Assembly (NCBI RefSeq): GCF_000196735.1
Contig: NC_014551.1
Location: 363,501 to 427,500, forward strand
DNA length: 64,000 bases
Direction: 5' to 3'
DNA from: Bacillus amyloliquefaciens DSM 7 = ATCC 23350
Lineage (GTDB): Bacteria > Bacillota > Bacilli > Bacillales > Bacillaceae
Shown here in pieces: positions 25,781 to 34,884 of this stretch (position 1 is its first letter; each line of letters opens with the position of its first letter). The notes beneath the pieces were generated by a model, which was not told the DNA's origin, made no database searches, and worked only from the letters and a program-made list of their open reading frames with translations. The position numbers were made by a program, and so were the translations under genes.

Positions 25781-27145
25781 CTATGAGAGTAAGACCCCGG
25801 CGAAAAATTCGTCATACAGTGCCCGCACCGCGTGTTTTTCCTGTTCTTCTTTCACTCCGAACATCATACTGACTTCCGATGACCCCTGATTGATCATCTC
25901 GATGTTGACGCCGGCTCCCGACAGCGCTTTGGAAGCCCTGGCGGTTGTGCCGACATTATGACGCATCGCTTCCCCGACGACCATAATCAGCGCCAGATTG
26001 TGCCTGACAGTGACTTCATCTGCTTGAAGTTCCTGCTTCAGACGGGTGACGAGCTTCTGTTCCAGTTCCGAGTCCATCTGATTGTGCCGAAGGATGATCG
26101 TAATATCGTCAATACCGGATGGAACGTGTTCATACGTCAATCCTTCTTCCTCCAAAATATGAAGGGCTTTGCGGCCGAAACCGATTTCCCGGTTCATTAA
26201 ATATTTGCTTATGTAAATGCTGCAAAAGCCCGTGTCGCTTGCGATGCCGATGACCGGGCCGTTCGTATTGTCACGGCTGCTGACGACGCGTGTTCCTTTC
26301 GCATCGGGATTGTTCGTGTTTTTAATCTGAACGGGGATGCCGGCCCGAAATGCGGGAATAAGCGCTTCATCATGAAAAACGGAAAACCCGGCATAGGAGA
26401 GCTCACGCATTTCCCGATACGTCAGTTCGTTAATTTCTTTAGGGTGCGGCACGATTGACGGATTGACGGAATAGACGGCGTCCACATCGGTAAAGTTCTC
26501 ATACAGGTCGGCTTTTAAGCCGTTGGCGAGAATGGAGCCGGTAATATCTGAACCGCTCCGGGAAAACGTCACAATCTCATGCTCCTTCGTATATCCGAAA
26601 AATCCCGGAAAAATGATCAATCCTTCGCGGTTTCTCAGACGGTATAAATGATCATAAGACTCAGGAAGCACCTGCGCGCTGCCGGGCTCATTAGTCACAA
26701 ACAGCCCCGCTTCTTTCGGGTTTACGTATTCCGCTTTCACGCCATGCCTGCGGAAGTAGGCTGCGATCAGCTTCGCGTTATTGTCTTCGCCGCTCGCTTT
26801 CACCGCATCCATATACCGGTCGGGATTGGTTTTGCAGCTGTTTAAGAGAGCGAATAAGTCACTGCGGATTCTTTCTATAATAGAGATATCCAGATCCAGC
26901 TCGCGCGCGATGGCGGCGTACCGCTCAATGACCGTTTCGGCAAGCTCGGGCGCTGCTCCTTTTTGCAAATAATGCTCCGCACAGCGGATTAACAGATCCG
27001 TCACCTTTGTATCGTTCGAGAAGCGTTTTCCTGGCGCCGATACGACGACGGCTTTCCGCGCGGGATCGGCCGTCACGATTTGAAACACTTTCTCAAGCTG
27101 GGCTCCTGACGCTAGGGAGCTGCCTCCGAATTTTACAACTTTCAT
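25781..27145 (-). CDS. yclM: aspartokinase III YclM (ThrD)
   Basis: 454-aa aspartate kinase, first step of the aspartate pathway to lysine, threonine and methionine. The kinase domain (residues 1-290) begins MKVVKFGGSSLA and contains GRSGSDITGSILA-type binding loops (FSRSGSDITGSI); two ACT domains follow (residues about 300-450), including NIEMINQGSSEVSMMFGV. YclM is the isozyme repressed by threonine and inhibited jointly by lysine and threonine in B. subtilis. It is monocistronic, with its own promoter and no riboswitch visible in the leader of about 40 bases. Confidence 0.92.
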   Translation of the reverse strand: MKVVKFGGSSLASGAQLEKVFQIVTADPARKAVVVSAPGKRFSNDTKVTDLLIRCAEHYLQKGAAPELAETVIERYAAIARELDLDISIIERIRSDLFALLNSCKTNPDRYMDAVKASGEDNNAKLIAAYFRRHGVKAEYVNPKEAGLFVTNEPGSAQVLPESYDHLYRLRNREGLIIFPGFFGYTKEHEIVTFSRSGSDITGSILANGLKADLYENFTDVDAVYSVNPSIVPHPKEINELTYREMRELSYAGFSVFHDEALIPAFRAGIPVQIKNTNNPDAKGTRVVSSRDNTNGPVIGIASDTGFCSIYISKYLMNREIGFGRKALHILEEEGLTYEHVPSGIDDITIILRHNQMDSELEQKLVTRLKQELQADEVTVRHNLALIMVVGEAMRHNVGTTARASKALSGAGVNIEMINQGSSEVSMMFGVKEEQEKHAVRALYDEFFAGVLLS

Positions 27146-27191
27146 GATTTACATCCCCTAATGTTTAAATTTTCTCACAAATTTAATTTTT

Positions 27192-27220
27192 ATTATCTCT
27201 CTTTCGAACATGTAAATCAA
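27192..27220 (-). promoter_or_regulatory. sigma-A promoter of yclM
   Basis: On the minus strand TTGATT, 17 bases, then GATAAT; the start point would lie about 40 bases before the yclM ATG. Confidence 0.65.
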
Positions 27221-27432
27221 GGATTTTTTCTTCGTAGGGAGTACATTTGTGTTTATGGAGAGGAATTCAGCCGCTTTCTGTCAGATTTGCTTCCTCAAAG
27301 CGTGTAATCACGTGTGAAAAATGATAAGCCTCCAAATGTAGGTTATAGAAAATCCTGCAAATTATTGATAGACTGATTGTAAGACAATTTAGTGTACGGC
27401 CCGCGGATGACCGCTTTTGAAGCAAAACCGTA
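27221..27432. other. intergenic stretch between yclM and yclN promoters
   Basis: The yclM-yclN gap is 413 bp. Apart from the yclM promoter at one end and the yclN promoter and Fur box at the other, I see no ORF with a ribosome-binding site and no clear RNA structure in this part. Confidence 0.5.
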
Positions 27433-27460
27433 TTGACTGCGCTTGGAAAGATGATAAGAT
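27433..27460 (+). promoter_or_regulatory. sigma-A promoter of yclNOPQ
   Basis: TTGACT, 16 bases, TAAGAT preceded by TGA (extended -10). The predicted start point is just upstream of the Fur box. Confidence 0.6.
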
Positions 27461-27473
27461 TATAGTTGTCGTT

Positions 27474-27492
27474 GATAATGATAATCATTACG
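27474..27492 (+). promoter_or_regulatory. Fur box of yclNOPQ
   Basis: GATAATGATAATCATTACG matches the 19-bp Fur consensus at 17 positions and lies right after the promoter, so iron-bound Fur would block transcription. It fits an iron-siderophore operon. Confidence 0.88.
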
Positions 27493-27558
27493 AGTGGGGA
27501 TATATGGGAGTTGTTTGGCAATGAGTCATACCGTTTGTGATGGGTTCAGGGAGGCAGC

Positions 27559-28512
27559 ATGAAGCTACGTTACTTACTTTTGTTACTGGCGGTATTGGCG
27601 TGTACTTCTATTTTTATCGGGGTAGAAGATTTGTCGCCGCTGGATATTTTTCATTTAAATAAAGAACAGGCAAGTACATTATTTGAAAGCCGGCTGCCGC
27701 GTCTGGCGAGCATTATTATTGCCGGCATGAGCCTGAGCATCTGCGGATTAATTATGCAGCAGATCAGCCGGAATAAATTTGTATCGCCGACGACTGCGGG
27801 AACGATGGACTGGGCGAGGCTCGGAATTTTGATTTCATTAATGCTTTTTACGTCAGCGAGTCCGCTTGTGAAAATGTCAATCGCTTTTATTTTCGCGTTG
27901 GCGGGAAATTTCCTTTTCATGAAAATCCTCGAGAGAATCAAGTTTAATGATGCGATTTTTATTCCTCTCGTCGGTTTAATGCTTGGGAATATCGTCAGCT
28001 CAATCGCCACGTTTATCGCATATAAATACGATCTGATCCAAAACCTGTCGTCTTGGCTTCAGGGGGATTTCTCATTGGTCGTTAAAGGCCGCTACGAGCT
28101 TTTATACCTGAGTATCCCGCTGGTGATCATCGCTTATGTGTATGCGGATAAGTTTACGGTGGCTGGAATGGGAGAGAGCTTTTCCGTCAATCTCGGCCTG
28201 AAATACAAACGCGTCGTCAATATCGGTCTGATCATTGTGTCGCTTATCGCTTCACTTGTGATTTTGACCGTCGGGATGCTGCCGTTTCTCGGTTTGATCA
28301 TTCCGAATATGGTGTCGATCTACAAAGGGGACAACCTGAGGAGCAGCCTGCCTCACACAGCTCTGTTAGGTGCTGTTTTTGTGCTGTTTTGCGACATTTT
28401 GGGAAGGGTGATCATATTCCCGTACGAAATTTCCATCGGCCTGATGGTCGGTGTGATCGGCAGCGGCATCTTCCTGTATATGCTGTTAAGGAGAAAAGCA
28501 TATGAGTCATAA
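27559..28512 (+). CDS. yclN: petrobactin-type siderophore ABC permease YclN
   Basis: 317-aa permease of the FecCD/BtuC family (about nine to ten helices), one of two permeases of the YclNOPQ importer that takes up iron bound to petrobactin and related catecholates. FecCD landmarks include ESRLPRLASIIIAGMSLSICGLIMQQISRN and GMLPFLGLIIPNMV. GGGAGG precedes the ATG, and the end overlaps yclO by 11 bp. Recently also called fpbN. Regulated by the upstream Fur box. Confidence 0.92.
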   Translation: MKLRYLLLLLAVLACTSIFIGVEDLSPLDIFHLNKEQASTLFESRLPRLASIIIAGMSLSICGLIMQQISRNKFVSPTTAGTMDWARLGILISLMLFTSASPLVKMSIAFIFALAGNFLFMKILERIKFNDAIFIPLVGLMLGNIVSSIATFIAYKYDLIQNLSSWLQGDFSLVVKGRYELLYLSIPLVIIAYVYADKFTVAGMGESFSVNLGLKYKRVVNIGLIIVSLIASLVILTVGMLPFLGLIIPNMVSIYKGDNLRSSLPHTALLGAVFVLFCDILGRVIIFPYEISIGLMVGVIGSGIFLYMLLRRKAYES

Positions 28513-29449
28513 TAAAAAAATTACGCTGCTGGCGGCGCTCGCCATTATATGTATCGGATTCTTTCTGTTCTACGGATTGGGCAATTGGGAATACTCCCTG
28601 CCGAGACGATGCTTCAAAGTGCTTGCCATGATGCTCACCGGAGGAGCGATCGCATTTTCAACGGTCATCTTCCAGACGATTACAAATAACCGCATACTGA
28701 CACCGGGCATTTTAGGCCTCGATTCCCTGTATATGCTCATTCAGACCGTCATCGTGTTCCTGTTCGGTTCAATGAATATCGTCATGATGAACAAAAACCT
28801 TAATTTCGTCATCTCCGTCGGGCTGATGGTGCTCTTGTCACTCGTTTTGTATCAGCTCATGTTTAAAGGCGAGGGGCGGAACGTGTTTTTCCTTCTGCTT
28901 GTCGGCGTCGTGTTCGGCACGCTGTTCAACAGTCTGTCATCGTTTATGCAGATGCTGATTGATCCGAATGAGTTCCAGGTTGTTCAGGACAAAATGTTTG
29001 CCAGCTTTAACAATATCAACACCGATCTTTTAGGATTCGCCGGTGCTGTCTTTCTTCTGACAGGCATTTATGTCTGGCGGTTCACGCGGTTCTTTGACGT
29101 GCTGTCGCTCGGCCGGGAACACGCCGTCAACCTTGGGATTGATTACGATAAGCTTGTGAAACAGATGCTCATTGTCGTCGCTATACTTGTGTCCGTCTCT
29201 ACGGCTCTTGTCGGGCCGATCATGTTTTTAGGGCTGCTTGTCGTCAATCTGGCGAGAGAGTTTTTAAAAACCTACAGGCACACGTATTTAATTGCGGGTT
29301 CTGTTCTGATCAGCATTGTTGCGCTTGTCGGAGGCCAGTTCGTCGTGGAGAAAGTGTTCACGTTTTCCACAACGCTGAGCGTCATCATTAATTTTGCCGG
29401 CGGGATTTATTTCATCTATTTGCTGTTAAAGGAGAATAAATCATGGTAG
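28502..29449 (+). CDS. yclO: petrobactin-type siderophore ABC permease YclO
   Basis: 315-aa second FecCD-family permease forming a heterodimer with YclN. TGGAIAFSTVIFQTITNNRILTPGILG and the cytoplasmic L-loop region LGREHAVNLGIDYDK are family features. It starts inside the end of yclN and overlaps yclP by 7 bp, so the operon is tightly coupled. Confidence 0.92.
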   Translation: MSHNKKITLLAALAIICIGFFLFYGLGNWEYSLPRRCFKVLAMMLTGGAIAFSTVIFQTITNNRILTPGILGLDSLYMLIQTVIVFLFGSMNIVMMNKNLNFVISVGLMVLLSLVLYQLMFKGEGRNVFFLLLVGVVFGTLFNSLSSFMQMLIDPNEFQVVQDKMFASFNNINTDLLGFAGAVFLLTGIYVWRFTRFFDVLSLGREHAVNLGIDYDKLVKQMLIVVAILVSVSTALVGPIMFLGLLVVNLAREFLKTYRHTYLIAGSVLISIVALVGGQFVVEKVFTFSTTLSVIINFAGGIYFIYLLLKENKSW

Positions 29450-30201
29450 AGGTCAAAAATGTAAGCAAACAATACGGCGGGAAAGTCGTCCTTGAGAAAA
29501 CGTCTCTTTCCATTCAAAAGGGCAGGCTCACCTCGTTTATCGGTCCGAACGGCGCGGGAAAAAGCACGCTGCTGTCTATCATGAGCCGGCTGATTAAGAC
29601 GGATTCCGGAGAAATCACGGTTGACGGACAAGAGATCGGGTCTTGCAAAAGCAATGATCTGGCGAAAAAAATCAGCATCCTGAAACAGACAAATCAAATC
29701 AATATCAGGCTGACGATTAAAGACCTGGTCAGCTTCGGACGATTTCCTTATTCTCAAGGAAAACTGACGGATGAGGATTGGGTGCATATCAACCAGGCAC
29801 TCAGTTATATGAAGCTTGATGACTTAAAGGATAAATATCTCGATCAGCTCAGCGGAGGACAGTGCCAGAGGGCGTTTATCGCGATGATCATCGCTCAGGA
29901 TACCGACTATATTTTTCTCGATGAGCCGCTGAACAATTTAGATATGAAGCATTCCGTTGAAATGATGAAGCTGTTGAAGCGGCTTGTGGAAGACTTCGGA
30001 AAAACGGTCGTCGTAGTGATTCACGATATCAACTTCGCATCAGTATATTCAGACCATATCGTTGCTTTGAAAAACGGCCGGATCGTCAAAGAAGGGCCGG
30101 CGGAGGAGATTATTGAAACCTCTGTGCTTGAAGAGATTTATGATATGACCATCCCGATTCAAGAGATTGACAGTCAGCGGATCGGTGTGTATTTTTCTTA
30201 A
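29443..30201 (+). CDS. yclP: siderophore ABC transporter ATPase YclP
   Basis: 252-aa FepC-type ATPase. Walker A GPNGAGKST, signature LSGGQCQR (with Cys where many relatives have another residue), Walker B YIFLDEPLNNLD and switch region VIHDIN are present. It powers YclNO. The ATG overlaps the yclO stop and follows AAAGGAG. Confidence 0.92.
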   Translation: MVEVKNVSKQYGGKVVLEKTSLSIQKGRLTSFIGPNGAGKSTLLSIMSRLIKTDSGEITVDGQEIGSCKSNDLAKKISILKQTNQINIRLTIKDLVSFGRFPYSQGKLTDEDWVHINQALSYMKLDDLKDKYLDQLSGGQCQRAFIAMIIAQDTDYIFLDEPLNNLDMKHSVEMMKLLKRLVEDFGKTVVVVIHDINFASVYSDHIVALKNGRIVKEGPAEEIIETSVLEEIYDMTIPIQEIDSQRIGVYFS

Positions 30202-30222
30202 AAACCAGATGAGGTGAAAGTC

Positions 30223-31173
30223 ATGAAAAAATTCGCATTGCTTTTCATTGCGCTCGTTACGATTTTTGTTGTTTCTGCATGCGGAAACGGAAACGGGGAC
30301 AAAACATCAGGCAAATCAAAAGAAACAATCACGATTAAGGATGACCTGAACAAAGAAGGAGTCAAAGTGCCGAAGAATCCGAAGAAAGTCGTCGTATTCA
30401 ACTTCGGAATGCTGGATACGATGGATGAACTCGGTTTACAGGATCATGTCGCGGGACTTCCGAAACAAAGCATTCCAAAATACTTATCTTCATACAAAAG
30501 TGATAAATACGCCAATACAGGCGGTTTAAAAGAACCGGATTTCGAAAAAGTCGCGGATATTGATCCGGATTTAATCATTATCGCTCACAGACAATCTGAT
30601 TCTTACAAAGAGTTCTCAAAAATCGCGCCGACGATTTATCTTGATGATGACTATACAAACTACGTTGACAGATTCAAGCATAACACCGAAGTGATCGGCA
30701 AAATTTTCAACAAAGAAAATGAAGTGAAAGATAAGCTTGCGAAAATTGACAAATCCATTGCTGATCTGAAGAAAAAGACAAGCAGCACGGATAAAAACGG
30801 TTTAGTGGTGATGGCGAACGACGGGAAAATCAGCGCGTTCGGATCTAAATCAAGATACGGCTTCATTCATGATGTGTTCGGCGTCAAACCGGCTGACAAA
30901 AACATCGAAGCATCACTGCACGGACAAAGCATTTCCTATGAATATATCGCCAAAACAAACCCTGATTACTTGTTTGTCGTTGACCGCGGAACAGCGATCG
31001 GCTCAAAATCTTCAACAAAACAAGTGGTTGAAAATGATTATGTGAAATCGGTGAAAGCCGTGAAAAACAACCATGTTGTATACCTTGACTCAGCTACATG
31101 GTACTTATCAGGAGGCGGCCTGGAATCCATGGCGCAAATGGTGAAAGAAGTAAAAAACGGAATTGAGAAGTAA
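30223..31173 (+). CDS. yclQ: siderophore-binding lipoprotein YclQ
   Basis: 316-aa periplasmic-binding-like lipoprotein (FepB/FhuD class) that captures ferric petrobactin outside the cell. The signal KKFALLFIALVTIFVVSAC has lipobox VSAC. The mature protein shows the two-lobed cluster A-8 pattern, with KVVVFNFGMLDTMDELG in lobe 1 and GSKSRYGFIHDVFG toward lobe 2. The ATG at 30223 is chosen over an in-frame GTG at 30214 because GAGGTG is then 6 bases away. Confidence 0.92.
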   Translation: MKKFALLFIALVTIFVVSACGNGNGDKTSGKSKETITIKDDLNKEGVKVPKNPKKVVVFNFGMLDTMDELGLQDHVAGLPKQSIPKYLSSYKSDKYANTGGLKEPDFEKVADIDPDLIIIAHRQSDSYKEFSKIAPTIYLDDDYTNYVDRFKHNTEVIGKIFNKENEVKDKLAKIDKSIADLKKKTSSTDKNGLVVMANDGKISAFGSKSRYGFIHDVFGVKPADKNIEASLHGQSISYEYIAKTNPDYLFVVDRGTAIGSKSSTKQVVENDYVKSVKAVKNNHVVYLDSATWYLSGGGLESMAQMVKEVKNGIEK

Positions 31174-31211
31174 AAAAGAACCCGGTCACACAAGTGATCG
31201 GGTTCTTTTTC
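31173..31211. terminator. bidirectional terminator between yclQ and ycnB
   Basis: AAAAAGAACCCG-GTCAC pairs with GTGATCGGGTTCTTTTT around an ACAA loop; A and T tracts on both sides serve the two convergent operons. Confidence 0.85.
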
Positions 31212-31213
31212 GT

Positions 31214-32638
31214 TTAGCGCGTGACGGCCTGCTGCTGCTCGGGCTGACTTGGTTTTTTCTTCAAAGTAAAAGATAGCAGGAATCCGGCCAGCGCGATGCA
31301 GGCAGCTACGACAAATGCCGCATTCATGCCGTGCAGGGCGGCGTTTGCCGGAGACGACGCATTTGCGTGCGCGGCCTGGCTGCTCATAACGGAAACAAGC
31401 AGCGCCGTACCGATAGAACCGCCGACTTGGCGGACGGTATTGTTCATGGCTGTTCCGTGCGGGATTAAGTGGCGCGGCAGGGCGTTGATTCCCGCTGTCG
31501 TCACCGGCATCATAATCATGGCTGTTCCTAAAAGCCGCGCGGTGTAAACGACGACAATCCAAATGAGAGAAGTCGAGTCTGTCAGATTCATAAACGGCAG
31601 GGACGTGAGCAGGATAATGAAGAATCCGGTCATCGCAAGGCCCTTTCCGCCGATTTTATCAAAAATCCGGCCGATAAACGGAGACATCATTCCCATCACA
31701 ATTGCGCCCGGCAAAAGCATTAATCCGGTATCAAACGCGGATACGCCGCGGACCTTTTGCGTGTAGAGCGGAAGAATGGTTTCCGTACCGATCAGCAGCG
31801 CGAAAACAAGCGTGCCGAGCAGGGTGGTCAGGCTGAAAATCCCGAAGGAAAACACGCGGAATTCCAGCATCGGTTTTTTGAGCTTGATCTGTCTTGCGAT
31901 AAAGAAAATCAGCGCGACCGCTCCGACAAGCAGCGAGGTCAGCACTTCAGTACTGGTCCATCCTGATGAGCCGGCGCTTGAGAAACCGTAAAGCAGACCG
32001 CCGAATCCGAGTGTCGATAAGATCACGGATAAAATATCAATCTGTGTTTTTCGTAATGTCGTGACGTTTTTCATCAGAATAATTGCTAAAAGCAAATCGA
32101 TGACTGCGATCGGAAAGATAATATAAAACAAAGACCGCCAAGAGAATGCTTCGACCGCCCATCCGGAAAGCGTCGGGCCGATCGCCGGCGCGAACGAAAT
32201 AACCAAGCCGACCATTCCCATCGCGCGGCCGCGTTTTTCCATTGGGAAAATCGTGAGAAATACCGTCTGCATGAGCGGCAGCATAATTCCGGCACCGGCC
32301 GCCTGGATAATCCGGGCCGTTAATAATACCGGAAAGTTCGGGGCGAATGCGCCGACAATGGTGCCCGCTGTGAAAATACTCATGGCGGAAATCAAGAGGG
32401 TGCGGCTGGTGAATTTCTCTATTAAAAATGCGGAAATCGGAATCAAAATCCCGTTTGTCAGCATAAACGACGTTGTCAGCCATTGCGCTTTGTTGGCGTC
32501 TATATTGAAGTCATTCATAATATGAGGCAGCGCCGTGATAAGCAGTGTCTGGTTCAAAATGGCGACGAACGCTCCCGCCAAAAGAATCCCGACAATGACA
32601 GAGCGGTTGTATGGTGCAGTTTCAATACTCTTATTCAA
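31214..32638 (-). CDS. ycnB: DHA2-family multidrug efflux protein YcnB
   Basis: 474-aa MFS transporter of the EmrB/QacA (14-helix) family, probably a drug-proton antiporter. LNQTLLITALPHIMNDF (helix 1, motif D1) and the motif A-like MEKRGRAMGMVG are visible, with a hydrophilic C-terminus. The start is a TTG at 32638 behind AAGAAGGAA. It lies 17 bp downstream of the TetR gene ycnC, so the pump is likely controlled by that repressor. Substrate unknown. Confidence 0.87.
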   Translation of the reverse strand: MNKSIETAPYNRSVIVGILLAGAFVAILNQTLLITALPHIMNDFNIDANKAQWLTTSFMLTNGILIPISAFLIEKFTSRTLLISAMSIFTAGTIVGAFAPNFPVLLTARIIQAAGAGIMLPLMQTVFLTIFPMEKRGRAMGMVGLVISFAPAIGPTLSGWAVEAFSWRSLFYIIFPIAVIDLLLAIILMKNVTTLRKTQIDILSVILSTLGFGGLLYGFSSAGSSGWTSTEVLTSLLVGAVALIFFIARQIKLKKPMLEFRVFSFGIFSLTTLLGTLVFALLIGTETILPLYTQKVRGVSAFDTGLMLLPGAIVMGMMSPFIGRIFDKIGGKGLAMTGFFIILLTSLPFMNLTDSTSLIWIVVVYTARLLGTAMIMMPVTTAGINALPRHLIPHGTAMNNTVRQVGGSIGTALLVSVMSSQAAHANASSPANAALHGMNAAFVVAACIALAGFLLSFTLKKKPSQPEQQQAVTR

Positions 32639-32655
32639 GCTGATTCCTTCTTTCT

Positions 32656-33531
32656 TTATAGTTTGAGCAATGTTTTAACGGCTGCAAGCGGCTGGTGCAG
32701 CGGTCCGGCCTGTTCCAAATAACCGATGAGCGCTTTTAAGAGGAAATCCCGCGGCTGTTTGTCCGCTGATTCTTTCTCCAGCATGGATGCCGCGGAGGCG
32801 AGCCCTGCGGCATCGTATTTTTCCTCCGGAAGAGCTGAGACGGCTTCTTTCAGCTCTTTCAGGCTTTCAGCCAGCAATACGGTTTTGCCTTTCGGCTCAA
32901 ATGAGGAAGCGGAGGCGATATAAAGGTCAATCATCTCCTGAGGCAAAGCGGTTTCGGTTTTCCTGTTTTCAACGATGAGATTGAGGTGGCGGATGATAAA
33001 CTCCGTGAGCGGCTCCAGGGCGAGCGGTTCTTTTTCCAGCTTAATCAGCGTGATGCATTCTCTCAAAAGCCCCTGAAGGACAATAACCAGCTCCCATACA
33101 TAAGGAATGATCTCTTCGCCGTACGTCTGAATCAGTGAATCTCGATGCCAGCAGATAAAGATGGAGCGGGCCCTGTGAATATGCCGTTTTACCCGTTCAT
33201 TAATAGAGGAAGGGCTTCCGTACATCAGCATGTTAAAGAACTGCTGATTGCGCCTGAAACCCTCAAGCTCAGCCATCAGTTTTTTGGCAAACCGTTCTTC
33301 AGGGGACAGGCTTGTTTCTTCATTTAATAATGAGGCAGCCGCTACCATCTGTTTCTGGTTAAAATCAAGCAGCTCCAAGAGCAGATCTTCCTTTGATTCA
33401 AACAGCTTATATAAAGATGCTTTGGAGACTTTGCACTCCTCGGCAATCGCCTGCATCGAAACCGACGAAAAACTTTTCTCAGAAAAAAGCTTTCTTGCCG
33501 CCAGCAGAATATCCGTTTTCTTATCATTCAT
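32656..33531 (-). CDS. ycnC: TetR-family regulator YcnC
   Basis: 291-aa TetR repressor. The N-terminal helix-turn-helix ([30 protein letters not shown], then [14 protein letters not shown]) is clear; the long C-terminal ligand-binding part is larger than the usual 190-210 aa. It is the first gene of the ycnC-ycnB unit and probably represses itself and the efflux pump. Ligand unknown. Confidence 0.88.
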   Translation of the reverse strand: MNDKKTDILLAARKLFSEKSFSSVSMQAIAEECKVSKASLYKLFESKEDLLLELLDFNQKQMVAAASLLNEETSLSPEERFAKKLMAELEGFRRNQQFFNMLMYGSPSSINERVKRHIHRARSIFICWHRDSLIQTYGEEIIPYVWELVIVLQGLLRECITLIKLEKEPLALEPLTEFIIRHLNLIVENRKTETALPQEMIDLYIASASSFEPKGKTVLLAESLKELKEAVSALPEEKYDAAGLASAASMLEKESADKQPRDFLLKALIGYLEQAGPLHQPLAAVKTLLKL

Positions 33532-33649
33532 AAGCCCAGATTCCTTCTTTCGTCACAATAGAAAACCCATCGGTTCACAGAAAACCAATGAGTATATGAT
33601 GAAAATATTAACAAAAATTTTTACACAGTGTCAACGCTTTTGTTTGCGA

Positions 33650-33686
33650 AAAAGAAAAAGCCTGCCGGAGTGTTTCCGGCAGGCTG
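33650..33686 (-). terminator. nfrA2 terminator
   Basis: Stem AGCCTGCCGG / CCGGCAGGCT; on the minus strand it is followed by a T-rich tract. Confidence 0.8.
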
Positions 33687-33692
33687 ATGCGC

Positions 33693-34439
33693 TTATTTAT
33701 CCGTCTTAAACCCTTGTTTTTCAAGCATTTCACGAATGTGAGGATAATAAAGCTGTTTATAGTAGGAGGTGATGCCTTGTGACCAGTTTCTTGTTTCCTG
33801 TCCGCCGGTGCGGTTTTGCATGTATTCGGACATCTGCTTGTCATAGGCCTCAATATGTGTTCTTAAACCTTCCTCTTGATACGTTTCATGATGAAGAACG
33901 GCTGCTTGCGGCAGACGCGGTTTTTTCGCGGAGCGGTCTGCCGGATGGCCGATGACGAGACCGGAAACCGGGAAAACGTATTTCGGAAGTTTCAGCAATT
34001 CAATCAGTTCATCCGGCTTGCCGCGCACGGCGCCGATCGGCACAGTGCCGAGTCCCATTGATTCAGCCGCAGCTGTTGCCGTACCGAGCGCAATCCCGAC
34101 ATCAACGGCTCCGACAAGAACGGACTCTAAACCGTTCGTTACCTCAAGCGGTGTATCATTATATTCTTCAAGCGCAATTTTGGCACGGTTAAAATCAGCG
34201 CAGAATAATAAGAAAACCGGCGCTTGGTCAATCCACGGCTGGCCGCCAGCCAATTCGGATATTTTTTTCTTTCGTTCTTTATCCTTCACCGCAATAACGG
34301 TAAATTGCTGGCCGTTAATGGAGGTCGGCGCTGCTTGAGCCGCTTGGATGATAAGATCCAGCTGTTCATCTGATACGGGCTCATCGGTGTAGCTCCGGAT
34401 GGAACGGTGGTCTGTTAATATTTGAAGGACTTCGTTCAT
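33693..34439 (-). CDS. nfrA2: FMN-containing NADPH oxidoreductase NfrA2 (YcnD)
   Basis: 248-aa flavin reductase/nitroreductase of the NfsA/FRP family, reducing free flavin, nitroaromatics or quinones with NADPH. The N-terminus DHRSIRSYTDEP and the SINGQQFTVIAV and GIALGTATAAAESMGLGTVPIGA segments are FMN-site motifs. The ATG at 34439 follows AAAGGA at 8 bases and gives the same N-terminus as B. subtilis YcnD; the ORF extends further upstream into ycnE without homology. It is co-transcribed with ycnE. Confidence 0.9.
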   Translation of the reverse strand: MNEVLQILTDHRSIRSYTDEPVSDEQLDLIIQAAQAAPTSINGQQFTVIAVKDKERKKKISELAGGQPWIDQAPVFLLFCADFNRAKIALEEYNDTPLEVTNGLESVLVGAVDVGIALGTATAAAESMGLGTVPIGAVRGKPDELIELLKLPKYVFPVSGLVIGHPADRSAKKPRLPQAAVLHHETYQEEGLRTHIEAYDKQMSEYMQNRTGGQETRNWSQGITSYYKQLYYPHIREMLEKQGFKTDK

Positions 34440-34455
34440 GTCATTCATCCTTTCG

Positions 34456-34743
34456 TTACTCTGATAGCTCTGTGCGTACGACATCAAGCGGCGCACTCAG
34501 CAGGTCTTTGGCTTTTGCCACGAATCCTTGGAAATGGTCAGTGGCGTTGTGGGATTTCATCGCTTCTTCATCTTTCCATTGCTCAAGCATGACGAAAGTA
34601 TTTTCCTCACCGATCTTTTCGAAAAGGTCGTATTGCACATTTCCTTCTTCCGCGCGTGAATGCTGAACAAGTGATTGCGCTTCTCCTAAAAATTCCTCGC
34701 GTTTATCCGCTTTTACTTTCATGTAGGCCTGTAAAACGATCAT
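34456..34743 (-). CDS. ycnE: ABM-domain quinol monooxygenase YcnE
   Basis: 95-aa single ABM-domain protein (dimeric alpha-beta barrel, as in YgiN). Conserved features: VLQAYMKVKADKREEFL, a central YDLFEKI, the FVMLEQWKDEEAM strand and HFQGF. Such proteins oxidise quinols or reactive aromatics without cofactor. Pairing with the reductase NfrA2, 16 bp downstream, suggests joint handling of quinones. AGGAGG precedes the ATG. A palindrome lies upstream. Confidence 0.88.
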   Translation of the reverse strand: MIVLQAYMKVKADKREEFLGEAQSLVQHSRAEEGNVQYDLFEKIGEENTFVMLEQWKDEEAMKSHNATDHFQGFVAKAKDLLSAPLDVVRTELSE

Positions 34744-34774
34744 TGTTATTCCTCCTGATTGGGTTTATTTGTTA

Positions 34775-34796
34775 TAGTTCGAATATTATCGAACTA
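34775..34796. promoter_or_regulatory. perfect palindrome between ycnE and yczG
   Basis: TAGTTCGA, 6 bases, TCGAACTA: a perfect inverted repeat 32 bp before the ycnE start on the minus strand, overlapping a GATAAT that may be its -10. It looks like a repressor site, perhaps for YczG. Confidence 0.6.
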
Positions 34797-34884
34797 ACTG
34801 TAACATGTATCGCCGCGCAAGGTAAAGAAAAAACCCTTACGGCCTAAATTGTCACCCGCCGCTTATATGTGTTACATTTGACTC

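Noticed and set aside
27146-27191. Possible lysine riboswitch or T-box before the aspartokinase gene
   Set aside because: A promoter can be placed at 27192-27220, leaving a leader of about 40 bases, too short for either element.
27267-27521. 84-codon minus-strand ORF in the yclM-yclN gap
   Set aside because: It runs through the yclN promoter and Fur box and has no recognisable protein features.
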